DNA of 35,015 bases from a virus. Position numbers and translations under genes: made by a program. Below the pieces are notes generated by a model. It was not told the origin of the DNA. It saw only the letters and a list, made by a program, of their open reading frames with translations, and did no database searches. Every line of letters starts with the position of its first letter. Position 1 is the first letter of the stretch. The stretch covers positions 1-35,015 of the IMG/VR virus record IMGVR_UViG_3300025000_000275; one strand, given 5' to 3'. Positions 1 to 6,924 of this stretch are shown here, one piece after another.

Positions 1-1
1 C

Positions 2-148
2 GTAGAGCAGAACGGCTACGCGCTCCGGTACGTGAAGGAGCAGAGCGAGGCGGTGTGCCTCAAAGCCGTAGAGCAAGACGGCGACGCGCTCCAGTACGTC
101 GACATTCGACTGTTCGAAATCGACGTGGAAATTACTTACCGGAAATAA
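2..148 (+). CDS. DUF4116-repeat protein, C-terminal end only
   Basis: The frame is open from the window edge to a TAA at 146-148 and gives 48 residues. It contains one and a half copies of a repeat with the pattern A-V-x-Q-x-G-x-A-L-x-Y-V (VEQNGYALRYV, then CLKAVEQDGDALQYV), which is the signature of DUF4116. Proteins of this family are arrays of short helical repeats, often found in large paralogous sets, and their function is not known. The 5' part lies outside the window. I cannot tell whether this gene belongs to the phage or to flanking host DNA. Confidence 0.6.
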   Translation, partial: VEQNGYALRYVKEQSEAVCLKAVEQDGDALQYVDIRLFEIDVEITYRK

Positions 149-441
149 TCCGGCCCGCATGGGCTTGATATAAACGCGGCCCACCGGCGCATGGGTGGGG
201 CAATATGAACACACGGTAGTAGTAGAGACCGACGCGGAGAGCCCGGGCAGTCGCGGAGATCCACCTGCGACAAGCCAAGAACGGGAGTTTCCAAGCCCCC
301 GGCGAACTGGGGGCACGAGGAAGCGAGGGCTTTGCGGGTTCGACTCCCGCCGCTTCCAGTGTTGCAGTACGGTGTTTCGGCCCGGCTGTCTTGATACCGA
401 CTGGCCCCCGTAAGGGGCTGAATCAAAGCGGGGGGCGGGGG
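149..441. other. Structured non-coding stretch
   Basis: No convincing gene is present between the DUF4116 stop and the ATG at 442. Several inverted repeats are visible: CCGGA-AATAA-TCCGG at 139-153, spanning the upstream stop; a 6-bp GCCCCC/GGGGGC hairpin at 295-314; the tRNA-like minihelix at 319-358; and GCCCC/GGGGC around 402-417. A TATAAA-like element near 166 could be part of a promoter for the early operon, but I see no matching -35. The density of hairpins suggests a structured leader or small RNA. That is inference. Confidence 0.4.
319..358 (+). other. tRNA/tmRNA-like acceptor-T-arm minihelix
   Basis: GGAAGCG at 319-325 can pair perfectly with CGCTTCC at 351-357. Between them are eight linking bases and a perfect T arm: GCGGG, loop TTCGACT, CCCGC (334-350). 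An unpaired A follows at 358. This is the acceptor and T-arm half of a tRNA or tmRNA without D and anticodon arms. I found no second 5' acceptor strand upstream that would complete a normal tRNA. It could be a decayed tRNA, an attachment-site relic, or a tRNA-mimic RNA. The TTCGACTCCCGCC core also occurs at 11014-11026 on the opposite strand. Confidence 0.5.
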
Positions 442-822
442 ATGTTTAGGGATAAGGAGAAGGAGAAGGCTTACATGGAAGCCTACCGCGAGGCCAACCG
501 CGAGAAGATATTGGCTGGACGAAAAGCCTACTGCGAAGCCAACGGCGAAAAGATAGCGGCTAGAGATAAAGCCTACCGCGAGGCCAACCGCGAGAAGATA
601 GCGGCTAAAGATAAAACTTACTACAAAGCGAACCGCGAGAAGATAGTGGCTAGAAGAAGAGAAAACTACAAAGCGAACCGCGATATTAGAATTGTCGGAA
701 GGTACGTTAATAAATTAGGCCTTTCCATCCGCTCCGTCCCGAAAGAATATATAGACCTTAAAACATTACACCTATCTCTCGTACGAGAGATTAAGAGAGT
801 TAAGGAGGCACTGAATGGCTAG
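442..822 (+). CDS. Small phage protein with 15-residue charged repeats
   Basis: The protein has 126 residues from the ATG at 442; an upstream in-frame ATG at 391 is also possible. Residues 14-88 are five imperfect copies of a 15-residue unit of the type AYREANREKIAARDK, strongly charged and predicted to be helical or coiled-coil. The C-terminal 35 residues (from about LGLSIRSVPKEYIDLK) resemble a short conserved tail seen in many phage proteins with the same repeats, some of them linked to HNH endonucleases. No HNH motif is present here. This is the first gene of the early operon and overlaps the next by 8 bases. Function is unknown. Confidence 0.7.
   Translation: MFRDKEKEKAYMEAYREANREKILAGRKAYCEANGEKIAARDKAYREANREKIAAKDKTYYKANREKIVARRRENYKANRDIRIVGRYVNKLGLSIRSVPKEYIDLKTLHLSLVREIKRVKEALNG
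481..705 (+). repeat. 45-bp in-frame tandem repeat, five copies
   Basis: Units start at 481, 526, 571, 616 and 661. Each is exactly 45 bp and encodes one 15-residue repeat. The first and third copies are almost identical for their first 30 bases, and the last copy is the most diverged. The exact multiple of three and the conservation of the protein pattern show that this is a coding repeat rather than a regulatory or CRISPR-type array. Confidence 0.85.
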
Positions 823-1030
823 CGAGAAGAGCCCGAAAGAAATTGGCGAAATCCTTGCGGGGCAACTGGACAACCTGAGTAAGCCGGGCGTTACGCTCGA
901 AGATATTCGCGTTTCCGACGCCATGGCGAACATCGTCGGGAAAATCTGGAAACAGGCGGCGCTGGAAATGCTATACGCCACCGCACGCAAACAACCACTC
1001 GGGACACTTCCGAGCCTTGAGCGAAAATAA
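815..1030 (+). CDS. Small hypothetical early protein
   Basis: The product has 71 residues, starting MASEKSPKEIGEIL. A good ribosome binding site (AAGGAGG) lies 6 bases before the ATG, and the start overlaps the end of the repeat-protein gene by 8 bases, so the two are probably translationally coupled. The sequence is helical and contains no cysteine and no recognisable motif. A small helical gene in this position, just upstream of the replication gene, is common in phage early operons. I do not recognise a family. Confidence 0.65.
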   Translation: MASEKSPKEIGEILAGQLDNLSKPGVTLEDIRVSDAMANIVGKIWKQAALEMLYATARKQPLGTLPSLERK

Positions 1031-1055
1031 CTAGCATTTCCAAGCGGGGGACATC

Positions 1056-3626
1056 GTGAGCGCATCAGACATCTTTGACCAAGCACGCTCCGCCGTCTCC
1101 CGCCTGCTTATCGAAAGCATCGCGCCCGGCGGCGAGTGGAAAGCGGACGGCGAGTATTGGCCTATTTCTCCGCTTGGGAATCATTCTAAAATAGGCGCTT
1201 TCCATATCAGTGAATCAGGGGTGTGGTTTGATTTTGGTGCTTCGTCGAATAGTGAGGAATCGGGAGATTTCATAAAACTTGTTCAACTTGTCCATAATTG
1301 CACGCCGAAAGCCGCCGCCGAATGGATCTTGACGCAGACCGGCCGCACCATCGATAAACCGAAGCCCGCGAAAAAAGCAAAACCGAAAGCCGTCTACCCT
1401 ATCCCCGAATCCGCGAAGCTCGCCCTGAACGCCGAAATCGTCAGCGACTACGCCAAGCGCGAACACGGGAAACCTGCGGGCGGGTGGCGGTATCACGGCG
1501 CAGATGGCGGGTGGGCCTTCGCGGTGGTGCGCTTCGACAAACCCGATGGCGGGAAGGACGTTATCCCGTACTACTTCGACGGTGCACGCTGGAGGGAGGG
1601 TCAAGCCTTCGCCGATGGCCGCCCGCTGTACAACCTGCCCGCTTTGCTTGCCTCCCCGGAGCTTCCGGTGCTGGTGGTGGAAGGCGAGAAATGCGCCTCT
1701 GTGCCCGTGCCCGGCTACGTGGTGACGACGTGGAGCGCGGGGGCATCCAGCGTAGCGAAAACCGATTGGAAGCCGCTGGAAGGCCGTAGCGTGCTGGTAT
1801 GGCCGGACGCGGACGAACCGGGAGCCAAGGCGGCCGCGAAGATCGCCGCGCTTTGTCCTGGGGCCGCTGTCCTCGCAATCGAGGGCCGCCCGCATGGCTG
1901 GGACATCGCCGACGCGGTGGCCGAGGGCATCGATCCCGCCGCCTTCATCGCCGAATGCCCGCGCATCGGTGCCGCGCCTGAGCCAGCCGAAGAGGCCCCC
2001 GCCGAGGCTGAGCCCTTCCGTGTCCTCGGCTACGACGGGGAACAGTATTGGTTCCTTCTCGGAAGTCAGCGCCAGCCGTTTTCCATCGGCAAGGGCGGCT
2101 TTACCGGCTCGAAGCTGGGCGAGCTTGCTCCGCCTACGTGGTGGGGCGAGCATGGCGCGATAGGCGACAAGGGGTCAATCGACGTGACACGGGCGCAGCA
2201 GATCGTTATCGACCGGCAGAACAAACGCGGCATTTTTGATCCGGCTATCCTTCGCGGCGCAGGGGTATGGCTTGAGGAATCCGGCGTTGTCATAAACGAC
2301 GGCGCTCGCATCGTGGAAGCCGACGGGAAAACAACGCCGCTGTCCGAGTACCACGGTTCCGCCGAGTACGTCCGTTCCCGCGTCCACTTCGGCGACATGA
2401 CCGGCGACGAGGCGACGGCGGAGGAAGGCCGGAAGCTGTACCAACTCGTAAAGGCGCAGCAGTGGAGCCGGAAAAATGACGCGGTCGCCGTGCTGGGGTG
2501 GAGCCTCATAGCGCCCTTCGGTGGCCTCCTTGAGTTCCGGCCGCACCTTTGGATATCAGGACGGAAGGGCACGGGAAAAACCTTCGCCCTTGAAAATATC
2601 ATCCGCGAAGTCTGCGGACCTTTCGCGCATCAGGGGTCAGGTAAGGACACGGAAGCGGGCATCAGGCGCACGCTGAACATGGACGCGCGGCCGGTCATCC
2701 TTGACGAGATGGAGCCGAAGGGGAAGGCGCGGGAGAACATCGTAAAAATCCTTGACCTTGCCCGCAATGCCTCCAGCGACGGTTCCGGCCGTGTCACGAT
2801 GGCCGACGGAAAAGGGACCGTCTCTTTCCTTATCCGCTCCTGTTTCTGCTTCGCGTCGGTCAACACTTCGGCGGGGGAAGGCGCGGCGATTGCCTCCCGC
2901 ATCATATCCGCCGAGCTTGTCGCGCCGAAATCCAAGGGCGATGAAATGGCAAAAATAGCCCTGTCAAAAAAGCTGTACGGCGAGGCCATGGCAGACCCCG
3001 CCCGGTATCGCCGCCGCATGTTCCGCGCCCTGCCCCGGATAATCGATGACATCGCTTCCATCCGCGAGGTCTTGCCTTCGTTCCTCGGGGGCTCCCGTGA
3101 GGCGGACCTGTGGGCGCCGATCTACGCGGCGGCATGGGCGGCGCAGAGTGATGAGAGGGTCACGGAAGCGGCGGGGCTGAAATGGCTTGAAAGTGTGGTC
3201 AGCGAAGAGACGGCGACGCGGGAAGAGGTGCCGGAGGATGAGGACCGGGTTATCGAGCATATCCTCGGGGCGTCGATAGAGAGCGACGACCGGAAGCGGC
3301 GGACTATCGCCGAGTGGCTGTGCATGGCGCAGGAGACTGACGCGGGTTTCAAATACGCGGAGGAATTGCTGTCACGCTTCGGGCTCCGGGTCATGAGCGT
3401 GAAGGAAAAGAAGGTGCTCGCAGTGGCGACGAAATCCGACGCGCTGGGGAAGCTCCTTAAAGATACGCCCTACGAAGTCGGCTACGACTCGCAGGTGAGG
3501 CGGAATAAAGTCTGCCTGAATCCTGAAAAGTCTGATCGGCAATGGATGGCTGGGCGGCTGATATCGGTCCGCTTGCTGGACTGGGCGGGCTTCAAGACGG
3601 TGTACATGGGGGAGGCGCAGGCATGA
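1056..3626 (+). CDS. Primase/helicase-type replication protein (TOPRIM + DUF927)
   Basis: This 856-residue protein starts at GTG 1056 behind GCGGGGGA. The N-terminal 100 residues look like a primase-associated domain. A TOPRIM-like domain follows, with VVEGEK at about 207-212 and VWPDAD at 248-253; these Glu and Asp residues are the expected metal ligands. The C-terminal half resembles the DUF927 ATPase family, with Walker A GRKGTGKT at 502-509 and Walker B PVILDEME at 546-553. Proteins of this type prime and unwind DNA at a phage or plasmid replication origin, so this is the probable replication initiator of the phage. The gene is co-transcribed with its neighbours and ends in an ATGA overlap with the next gene. 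Confidence 0.85.
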   Translation: MSASDIFDQARSAVSRLLIESIAPGGEWKADGEYWPISPLGNHSKIGAFHISESGVWFDFGASSNSEESGDFIKLVQLVHNCTPKAAAEWILTQTGRTIDKPKPAKKAKPKAVYPIPESAKLALNAEIVSDYAKREHGKPAGGWRYHGADGGWAFAVVRFDKPDGGKDVIPYYFDGARWREGQAFADGRPLYNLPALLASPELPVLVVEGEKCASVPVPGYVVTTWSAGASSVAKTDWKPLEGRSVLVWPDADEPGAKAAAKIAALCPGAAVLAIEGRPHGWDIADAVAEGIDPAAFIAECPRIGAAPEPAEEAPAEAEPFRVLGYDGEQYWFLLGSQRQPFSIGKGGFTGSKLGELAPPTWWGEHGAIGDKGSIDVTRAQQIVIDRQNKRGIFDPAILRGAGVWLEESGVVINDGARIVEADGKTTPLSEYHGSAEYVRSRVHFGDMTGDEATAEEGRKLYQLVKAQQWSRKNDAVAVLGWSLIAPFGGLLEFRPHLWISGRKGTGKTFALENIIREVCGPFAHQGSGKDTEAGIRRTLNMDARPVILDEMEPKGKARENIVKILDLARNASSDGSGRVTMADGKGTVSFLIRSCFCFASVNTSAGEGAAIASRIISAELVAPKSKGDEMAKIALSKKLYGEAMADPARYRRRMFRALPRIIDDIASIREVLPSFLGGSREADLWAPIYAAAWAAQSDERVTEAAGLKWLESVVSEETATREEVPEDEDRVIEHILGASIESDDRKRRTIAEWLCMAQETDAGFKYAEELLSRFGLRVMSVKEKKVLAVATKSDALGKLLKDTPYEVGYDSQVRRNKVCLNPEKSDRQWMAGRLISVRLLDWAGFKTVYMGEAQA

Positions 3627-3847
3627 AAAACCCCGCCGAGCTTGAGACCATGCTGATTTTCTGGGGAGCCGTGGCGAAAGACCGCGGCGATATCGAGAGG
3701 CTGAAATCCCTGTGGCGCATCCTTGACGCGTTGGCGGGAATGAGGACGGCGGAGGCAGTTGCGGCCGACTTGGACGCGCTGAAGCAAACGGACATCGTTG
3801 CCGAGATACGGCAGGCGGTGAGGATGAAGGGGAGGAAAATAGCATGA
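3623..3847 (+). CDS. Small hypothetical protein
   Basis: The 74-residue product starts MKNPAELETMLIF. The ATG overlaps the primase/helicase stop as ATGA, and GGAGG lies about 7 bases upstream, so translational coupling is likely. The sequence is helical and charged, ending MKGRKIA. I recognise no family. A longer reading of the same frame from 3542 would lie inside the primase gene and has no support. Confidence 0.6.
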   Translation: MKNPAELETMLIFWGAVAKDRGDIERLKSLWRILDALAGMRTAEAVAADLDALKQTDIVAEIRQAVRMKGRKIA

Positions 3848-4158
3848 GTGGATTTACGCCGGGACCGTGGAGGGTTGGAAAATGTAAATCAGTCGTTGCC
3901 TGTGATGCCATAATCGAAGGCGCGATTGCGACCGGGCACAATGCCAGAGATGAAAAAGAATGGGATTATTACGGAGGAAATCTTATAGCGGAAAGCATCT
4001 TCCGCATCGAAGACGCTTGCTTAATCTCTGCCGCCCCCGACATGTACGCCGCGCTAAAAAAAATTGCCGAGTCATGGGCCGACGGATTTTCAACAGTCGC
4101 CCGAGCTGAGATAGAGGCCGCCCTAGCAAAGGCCGAAGGCTTCGACCATGGCCGCTGA
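3844..4158 (+). CDS. TPGPW-motif phage protein
   Basis: The 104-residue protein starts MSGFTPGPWRVG and overlaps the previous stop as ATGA. Three short signatures occur in order: FTPGPWRV (residues 4-11), GGNLIAE (about 44-50) and CLISAAPDMYAALKKIA (about 59-75). This combination is widespread in tailed-phage early regions and is often annotated as Ead/Ea22-like or hypothetical. Its biochemical role is unknown. The gene is 10 bases into the next one at its 3' end. Identification of the family is fairly sure; function is not. Confidence 0.7.
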   Translation: MSGFTPGPWRVGKCKSVVACDAIIEGAIATGHNARDEKEWDYYGGNLIAESIFRIEDACLISAAPDMYAALKKIAESWADGFSTVARAEIEAALAKAEGFDHGR

Positions 4159-4561
4159 ACATGAAACCGTGGTTGAACTTGCGCGCATCGAAATAACGCG
4201 GCAAGGCGGCAGGCTTTTCAAAAACGCGCAGGGCTCCGGCTGGGTCGGCGGCAAGACCTTGAAAACAGAGCCATGGTCAACAGGCTTGCACGTTGAGCTG
4301 GTAGGCGCGCGGCGGGTGAAATTCGGCGTGCAGAATCCCGGCGGCTCCGACCTGATCGGATGGCGGCCGCTGGTCATCACGGCGGATATGGTCGGGCAGA
4401 CTGTCGCGCAATTCCTCGCCGTGGAAGCGAAGACGCCGAGCTACGACCGGGCAAGCGTGGACCAAAAAAGGTTTTTATCGCAAGTGGCCAGCGCGGGAGG
4501 GTCGGCGATGATCGCAAGGCAGGAAGGGGATGGGTTGGCCTTCGCGGAGGTAATTAAATGA
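4148..4561 (+). CDS. VRR-NUC domain nuclease
   Basis: This 137-residue protein matches the stand-alone VRR-NUC fold, a PD-(D/E)XK nuclease family common in phages. The pattern is GGRLFKN (20-26), then GGSDLIGW with D68, then FLAVEAKT with E93 and K95, and a Gln (Q106) in the following helix. Stand-alone VRR-NUC proteins cleave branched DNA such as Holliday junctions in the cases I know of, so a role in resolving replication or packaging intermediates is likely. It overlaps both neighbours and belongs to the early operon. Confidence 0.8.
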   Translation: MAAEHETVVELARIEITRQGGRLFKNAQGSGWVGGKTLKTEPWSTGLHVELVGARRVKFGVQNPGGSDLIGWRPLVITADMVGQTVAQFLAVEAKTPSYDRASVDQKRFLSQVASAGGSAMIARQEGDGLAFAEVIK

Positions 4562-4875
4562 GCATTAAAAGAGGGGAATATTATATTCCGTTTGGCGGAA
4601 ATATTCCGAAAGGTTGTAAAGGAAACGGCCTTGGTCCTGTAGGGCCAAAAGAAATTGACAGGCTAGTATTTGATTTAATTAAAGAAATCAAAATATTCCC
4701 TTTTGCGGTAACAACGACAGATATAGATATGAAATTACTTAAAAATGGTATTCACGGTTTTAATCATAATCAAATCGGGTTTTCATTAAAAAGGCTTGGA
4801 GGAAGCCTAGTTAATCGTGGTTCAAACGGCAGGTGGTGGGTTTTTTTCAGCTCGCCCGCCGAGGTCTCCCCATGA
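4558..4875 (+). CDS. A+T-rich small gene of unknown function
   Basis: The 105-residue product begins MSIKRGEYYIPF and overlaps the nuclease stop as ATGA. Its base composition differs sharply from its surroundings, with many AAA, ATT, AAT and TTT codons in a genome that otherwise prefers G and C at third positions. The protein is basic; residues 30-95 look like a helix-turn-helix-sized alpha/beta domain ending GRWWVFF, but I cannot name a family. The composition suggests recent acquisition, for example as a moron or anti-host gene. That is inference. Confidence 0.65.
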   Translation: MSIKRGEYYIPFGGNIPKGCKGNGLGPVGPKEIDRLVFDLIKEIKIFPFAVTTTDIDMKLLKNGIHGFNHNQIGFSLKRLGGSLVNRGSNGRWWVFFSSPAEVSP

Positions 4876-5081
4876 ACGACGGCACGCCATGCGCATGCAT
4901 CTACCGTGAGCCGTGCTGGCTCGGTGACGTATGCGGGACGAAATCGAAGGGCGCTGAAAATCGCCCGCTATGTTTCAGGCAAAGGAGCGAACACGATGGA
5001 CGAGAAGAGCAACGAAAAGAAACCGAGCGAGCGGCTATCGGACATAGTGCGGGAGCGGTGCAGGGAATCCTCGGATTCTAG
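4872..5081 (+). CDS. Possible small Cys-rich protein
   Basis: The ATG at 4872 overlaps the upstream stop as ATGA, which is the usual way genes start in this operon. It opens a 69-residue frame with cysteines at positions 7, 9, 15, 20 and 34, followed by a charged tail, which could suggest a metal-binding knuckle. Against it, the last 86 bases overlap the gene at 4996 in another frame. It is either a real short coupled gene or a translated leader for the next one. Confidence 0.45.
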   Translation: MNDGTPCACIYREPCWLGDVCGTKSKGAENRPLCFRQRSEHDGREEQRKETERAAIGHSAGAVQGILGF

Positions 5082-5181
5082 CCTCGTGGAAGCGGCTATA
5101 GCGCTGGCTGATTGCTTCGATGAAGCGGTCGCGCAGATGGACCGGCTTTTCCAGGCTTTCGATCCGAAGCAGGCGATGTGA
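4996..5181 (+). CDS. Small hypothetical helical protein
   Basis: The 61-residue product starts MDEKSNEKKPSERL. The ATG at 4996 has a clear AAAGGAG ribosome binding site 8 bases upstream, which favours it over the in-frame ATG at 4906. The first 20 residues are highly charged and the remainder is an amphipathic helix-rich segment. I recognise no family. The stop overlaps the start of the following membrane protein (TGATG). Confidence 0.6.
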   Translation: MDEKSNEKKPSERLSDIVRERCRESSDSSLVEAAIALADCFDEAVAQMDRLFQAFDPKQAM

Positions 5182-5360
5182 TGAAGCGGCTTGCTGGCAT
5201 TTTCATTTTCATGACGGCGCAATACATGGTCGTAGCCGGGACCGCTTGGGTGTGGGTTCTTGGTGCAAAAATAAGCTTTTTCAGATTGCTTTGCATTGGG
5301 ATGCTTCAAGCGGTTGTTGTAATTCTTCAACTCGTTTTATTCAATAGGAAAAATCATTGA
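5181..5360 (+). CDS. Small two-helix membrane protein
   Basis: The 59-residue product starts MKRLAGIFIFMTAQ. Two hydrophobic segments are visible, at about residues 5-27 and 32-54, each long enough to span a membrane, with a short basic tail (NRKNH). The ATG overlaps the previous stop as TGATG; a GTG one codon upstream is also possible. Small membrane proteins in early operons often act in superinfection exclusion or host modification, but nothing here proves such a role. Confidence 0.6.
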   Translation: MKRLAGIFIFMTAQYMVVAGTAWVWVLGAKISFFRLLCIGMLQAVVVILQLVLFNRKNH

Positions 5361-6844
5361 TCTACTCCCTCCGCCCGTATCAGGCCGCTGGACTCCGCGC
5401 GATCCGCTCCGCTCTCGATGGCGGCGCGCGCTCGGTGCTGTACGTCCTGCCGACGGGCGGGGGAAAAACCGTCATGTTCTCCACGATGGCGGACGCGATG
5501 TCCTCCCGCGGTGAGCGCGTTTTAATCCTCGTCCATCGCCGGGAAATCCACGAGCAAACCCTTTCCAGCCTTTTTCGCCTCGGTGTCACGGCCGGACAGA
5601 TCGTGGCCGGTCAGCCTACTACGCAAAACGCGGTGCAAGTGGGCATGGTTCAAACCGTCGTCCGCAGGCTGAGCACGATGCGGCGCCCGGACCTGATCGT
5701 TACCGACGAAGCGCATCACGTGCTGGAGGACAATACCTACGGGTCAATCCTGAAATACTGGAAGGACGTTCCCGTTGTCGGCTTCACGGCGACGCCTGAG
5801 CGGCTTGACGGGCGCGGGCTTCGTGAGAGCTTCGAGGTCATGATCCAAGGCCCGACCATCCGCGAACTTGTCGCCGGTCGCTTCCTTGCCCCGCCCGTGC
5901 TGTACCGGCCGCCGAATGAACTGCTCCCGCAATACCACGTGCGGCGCGGCGACTTCGACGAGGGCGAGCAGGAACACGCTATGAGCGGCAGGAAGATAGT
6001 CGGCGACGTGATCGAGCATTACCGCATGCATCTTGACCGCCTTCCCGTGGTGGTTTTCTGCGTGTCGATCCGGCATTCGCACTTGATGGCTGCCCAGTTC
6101 AAAGCGCACGGATACGAGGCCCGCGCGGTCTGGGGAAACATGCCGAAGGTCGAGCGCGAGGCGGCAATCAAGGGCCTTGCGGACGGCTCGGTGCAGGTGG
6201 TGACATCCTGCGACGTGATCAGCGAGGGCGTTGACGTGCCGGTGATGGCGGGAGCGATCCTGCTACGTCGGACCCTAAGCCTCGGGCTGTACCTTCAGCA
6301 GGCGGGCCGCGCGCTTCGCCTGTCGCCGGGAAAATCGCAGGCTATCATTCTTGACCATGCCGCGAATTATCAGCTCCACGGCCACGTGTTGCAGGACCGC
6401 ATCTGGACGCTTGACGCTTGCTCTAGGCGCGAGAGGGGGGAGGAACCGCCGACGGTGTCCACCTGCCCCGCCTGCTTCGGCGTATGGCCCGGCAGGCCCC
6501 GCACGTGCCCGGCTTGCGGCTTCGACTTCTCGGAGGCGCAGGGCAGCGCGGAAAGGTCGGCTGACATAAAGGTTATAGCCGGGGAGCTGGTGCAGGCCGG
6601 GCTACCGGGTGAGGAAGTTGACGACATGGCGGCGCTGTACGCGGACGCCATGAAAATGGGACCTGCCGAGCGGGCGCAGATGCTTGCGCGGCGGGGCGTG
6701 GAAATGCTGGGGAAGGCCGTACGGTTTTCGGAGCGGCCGACAGATGAGGCTTGGAGATGGCGAAGCGGCGGGGAAAGGCAGGCAACGTCATGGCAGGATG
6801 TTTCGGGAACGACTGGGAAGACCGGCAAAGGGAACGCGAATTGA
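5357..6844 (+). CDS. DEAH-box superfamily 2 helicase
   Basis: This 495-residue protein has the ordered motifs of an SF2 helicase of the RecG/UvrB-like or ResIII type: the Q-like RPYQ at 6-9, Walker A PTGGGKT at 32-38, DEAH at 117-120, FTATPERLDG at 143-152, and QQAGRALR in the C-terminal RecA-like domain. A CPAC...CPAC zinc ribbon lies near residues 375-395. The start is TTG at 5357, overlapping the upstream stop as TTGA and preceded by AGGA; the next in-frame ATG would be inside the first helicase domain. The likely role is in phage DNA replication or recombination together with the YqaJ and RecT genes downstream. Confidence 0.85.
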   Translation: MIYSLRPYQAAGLRAIRSALDGGARSVLYVLPTGGGKTVMFSTMADAMSSRGERVLILVHRREIHEQTLSSLFRLGVTAGQIVAGQPTTQNAVQVGMVQTVVRRLSTMRRPDLIVTDEAHHVLEDNTYGSILKYWKDVPVVGFTATPERLDGRGLRESFEVMIQGPTIRELVAGRFLAPPVLYRPPNELLPQYHVRRGDFDEGEQEHAMSGRKIVGDVIEHYRMHLDRLPVVVFCVSIRHSHLMAAQFKAHGYEARAVWGNMPKVEREAAIKGLADGSVQVVTSCDVISEGVDVPVMAGAILLRRTLSLGLYLQQAGRALRLSPGKSQAIILDHAANYQLHGHVLQDRIWTLDACSRRERGEEPPTVSTCPACFGVWPGRPRTCPACGFDFSEAQGSAERSADIKVIAGELVQAGLPGEEVDDMAALYADAMKMGPAERAQMLARRGVEMLGKAVRFSERPTDEAWRWRSGGERQATSWQDVSGTTGKTGKGNAN

Positions 6845-6924
6845 ATCGCTACCTTGCCAGCCTTGAGCCGCAGGAAGACGACGATGAAGAGGAAGAGAGG
6901 CCCGAAGATGACCCGCTATACTAA
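6790..6924 (+). CDS. Very short acidic protein
   Basis: This 44-residue frame runs from ATG 6790 to TAA 6924, overlapping the helicase end by 55 bases and the exonuclease start by 17. The N-terminal half has the motif CFGNDWEDRQRERELNRYL and the C-terminal half is almost wholly Asp and Glu. The conserved-looking motif, the strong acidic bias and the way it bridges two real genes make it more likely than chance. It may be a DNA mimic or regulator. Function is unknown. Confidence 0.5.
   Translation: MAGCFGNDWEDRQRERELNRYLASLEPQEDDDEEEERPEDDPLY

Noticed and set aside
262-358. A complete tRNA ending at 358
   Set aside because: The only partner for the CGCTTCC acceptor strand is GGAAGCG at 319-325, which leaves room for a T arm only. 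D and anticodon arms cannot be drawn.
481-705. Regular repeats that could suggest a CRISPR array
   Set aside because: Unit length is exactly 45 bp with no unique spacers, and the repeats keep an open frame and a protein pattern.
1215-2153. A 312-codon open frame on the - strand within the primase/helicase gene
   Set aside because: It is antisense to the TOPRIM region, whose motifs are clear on the + strand. The product is Arg/Gly-rich with no recognisable domain.
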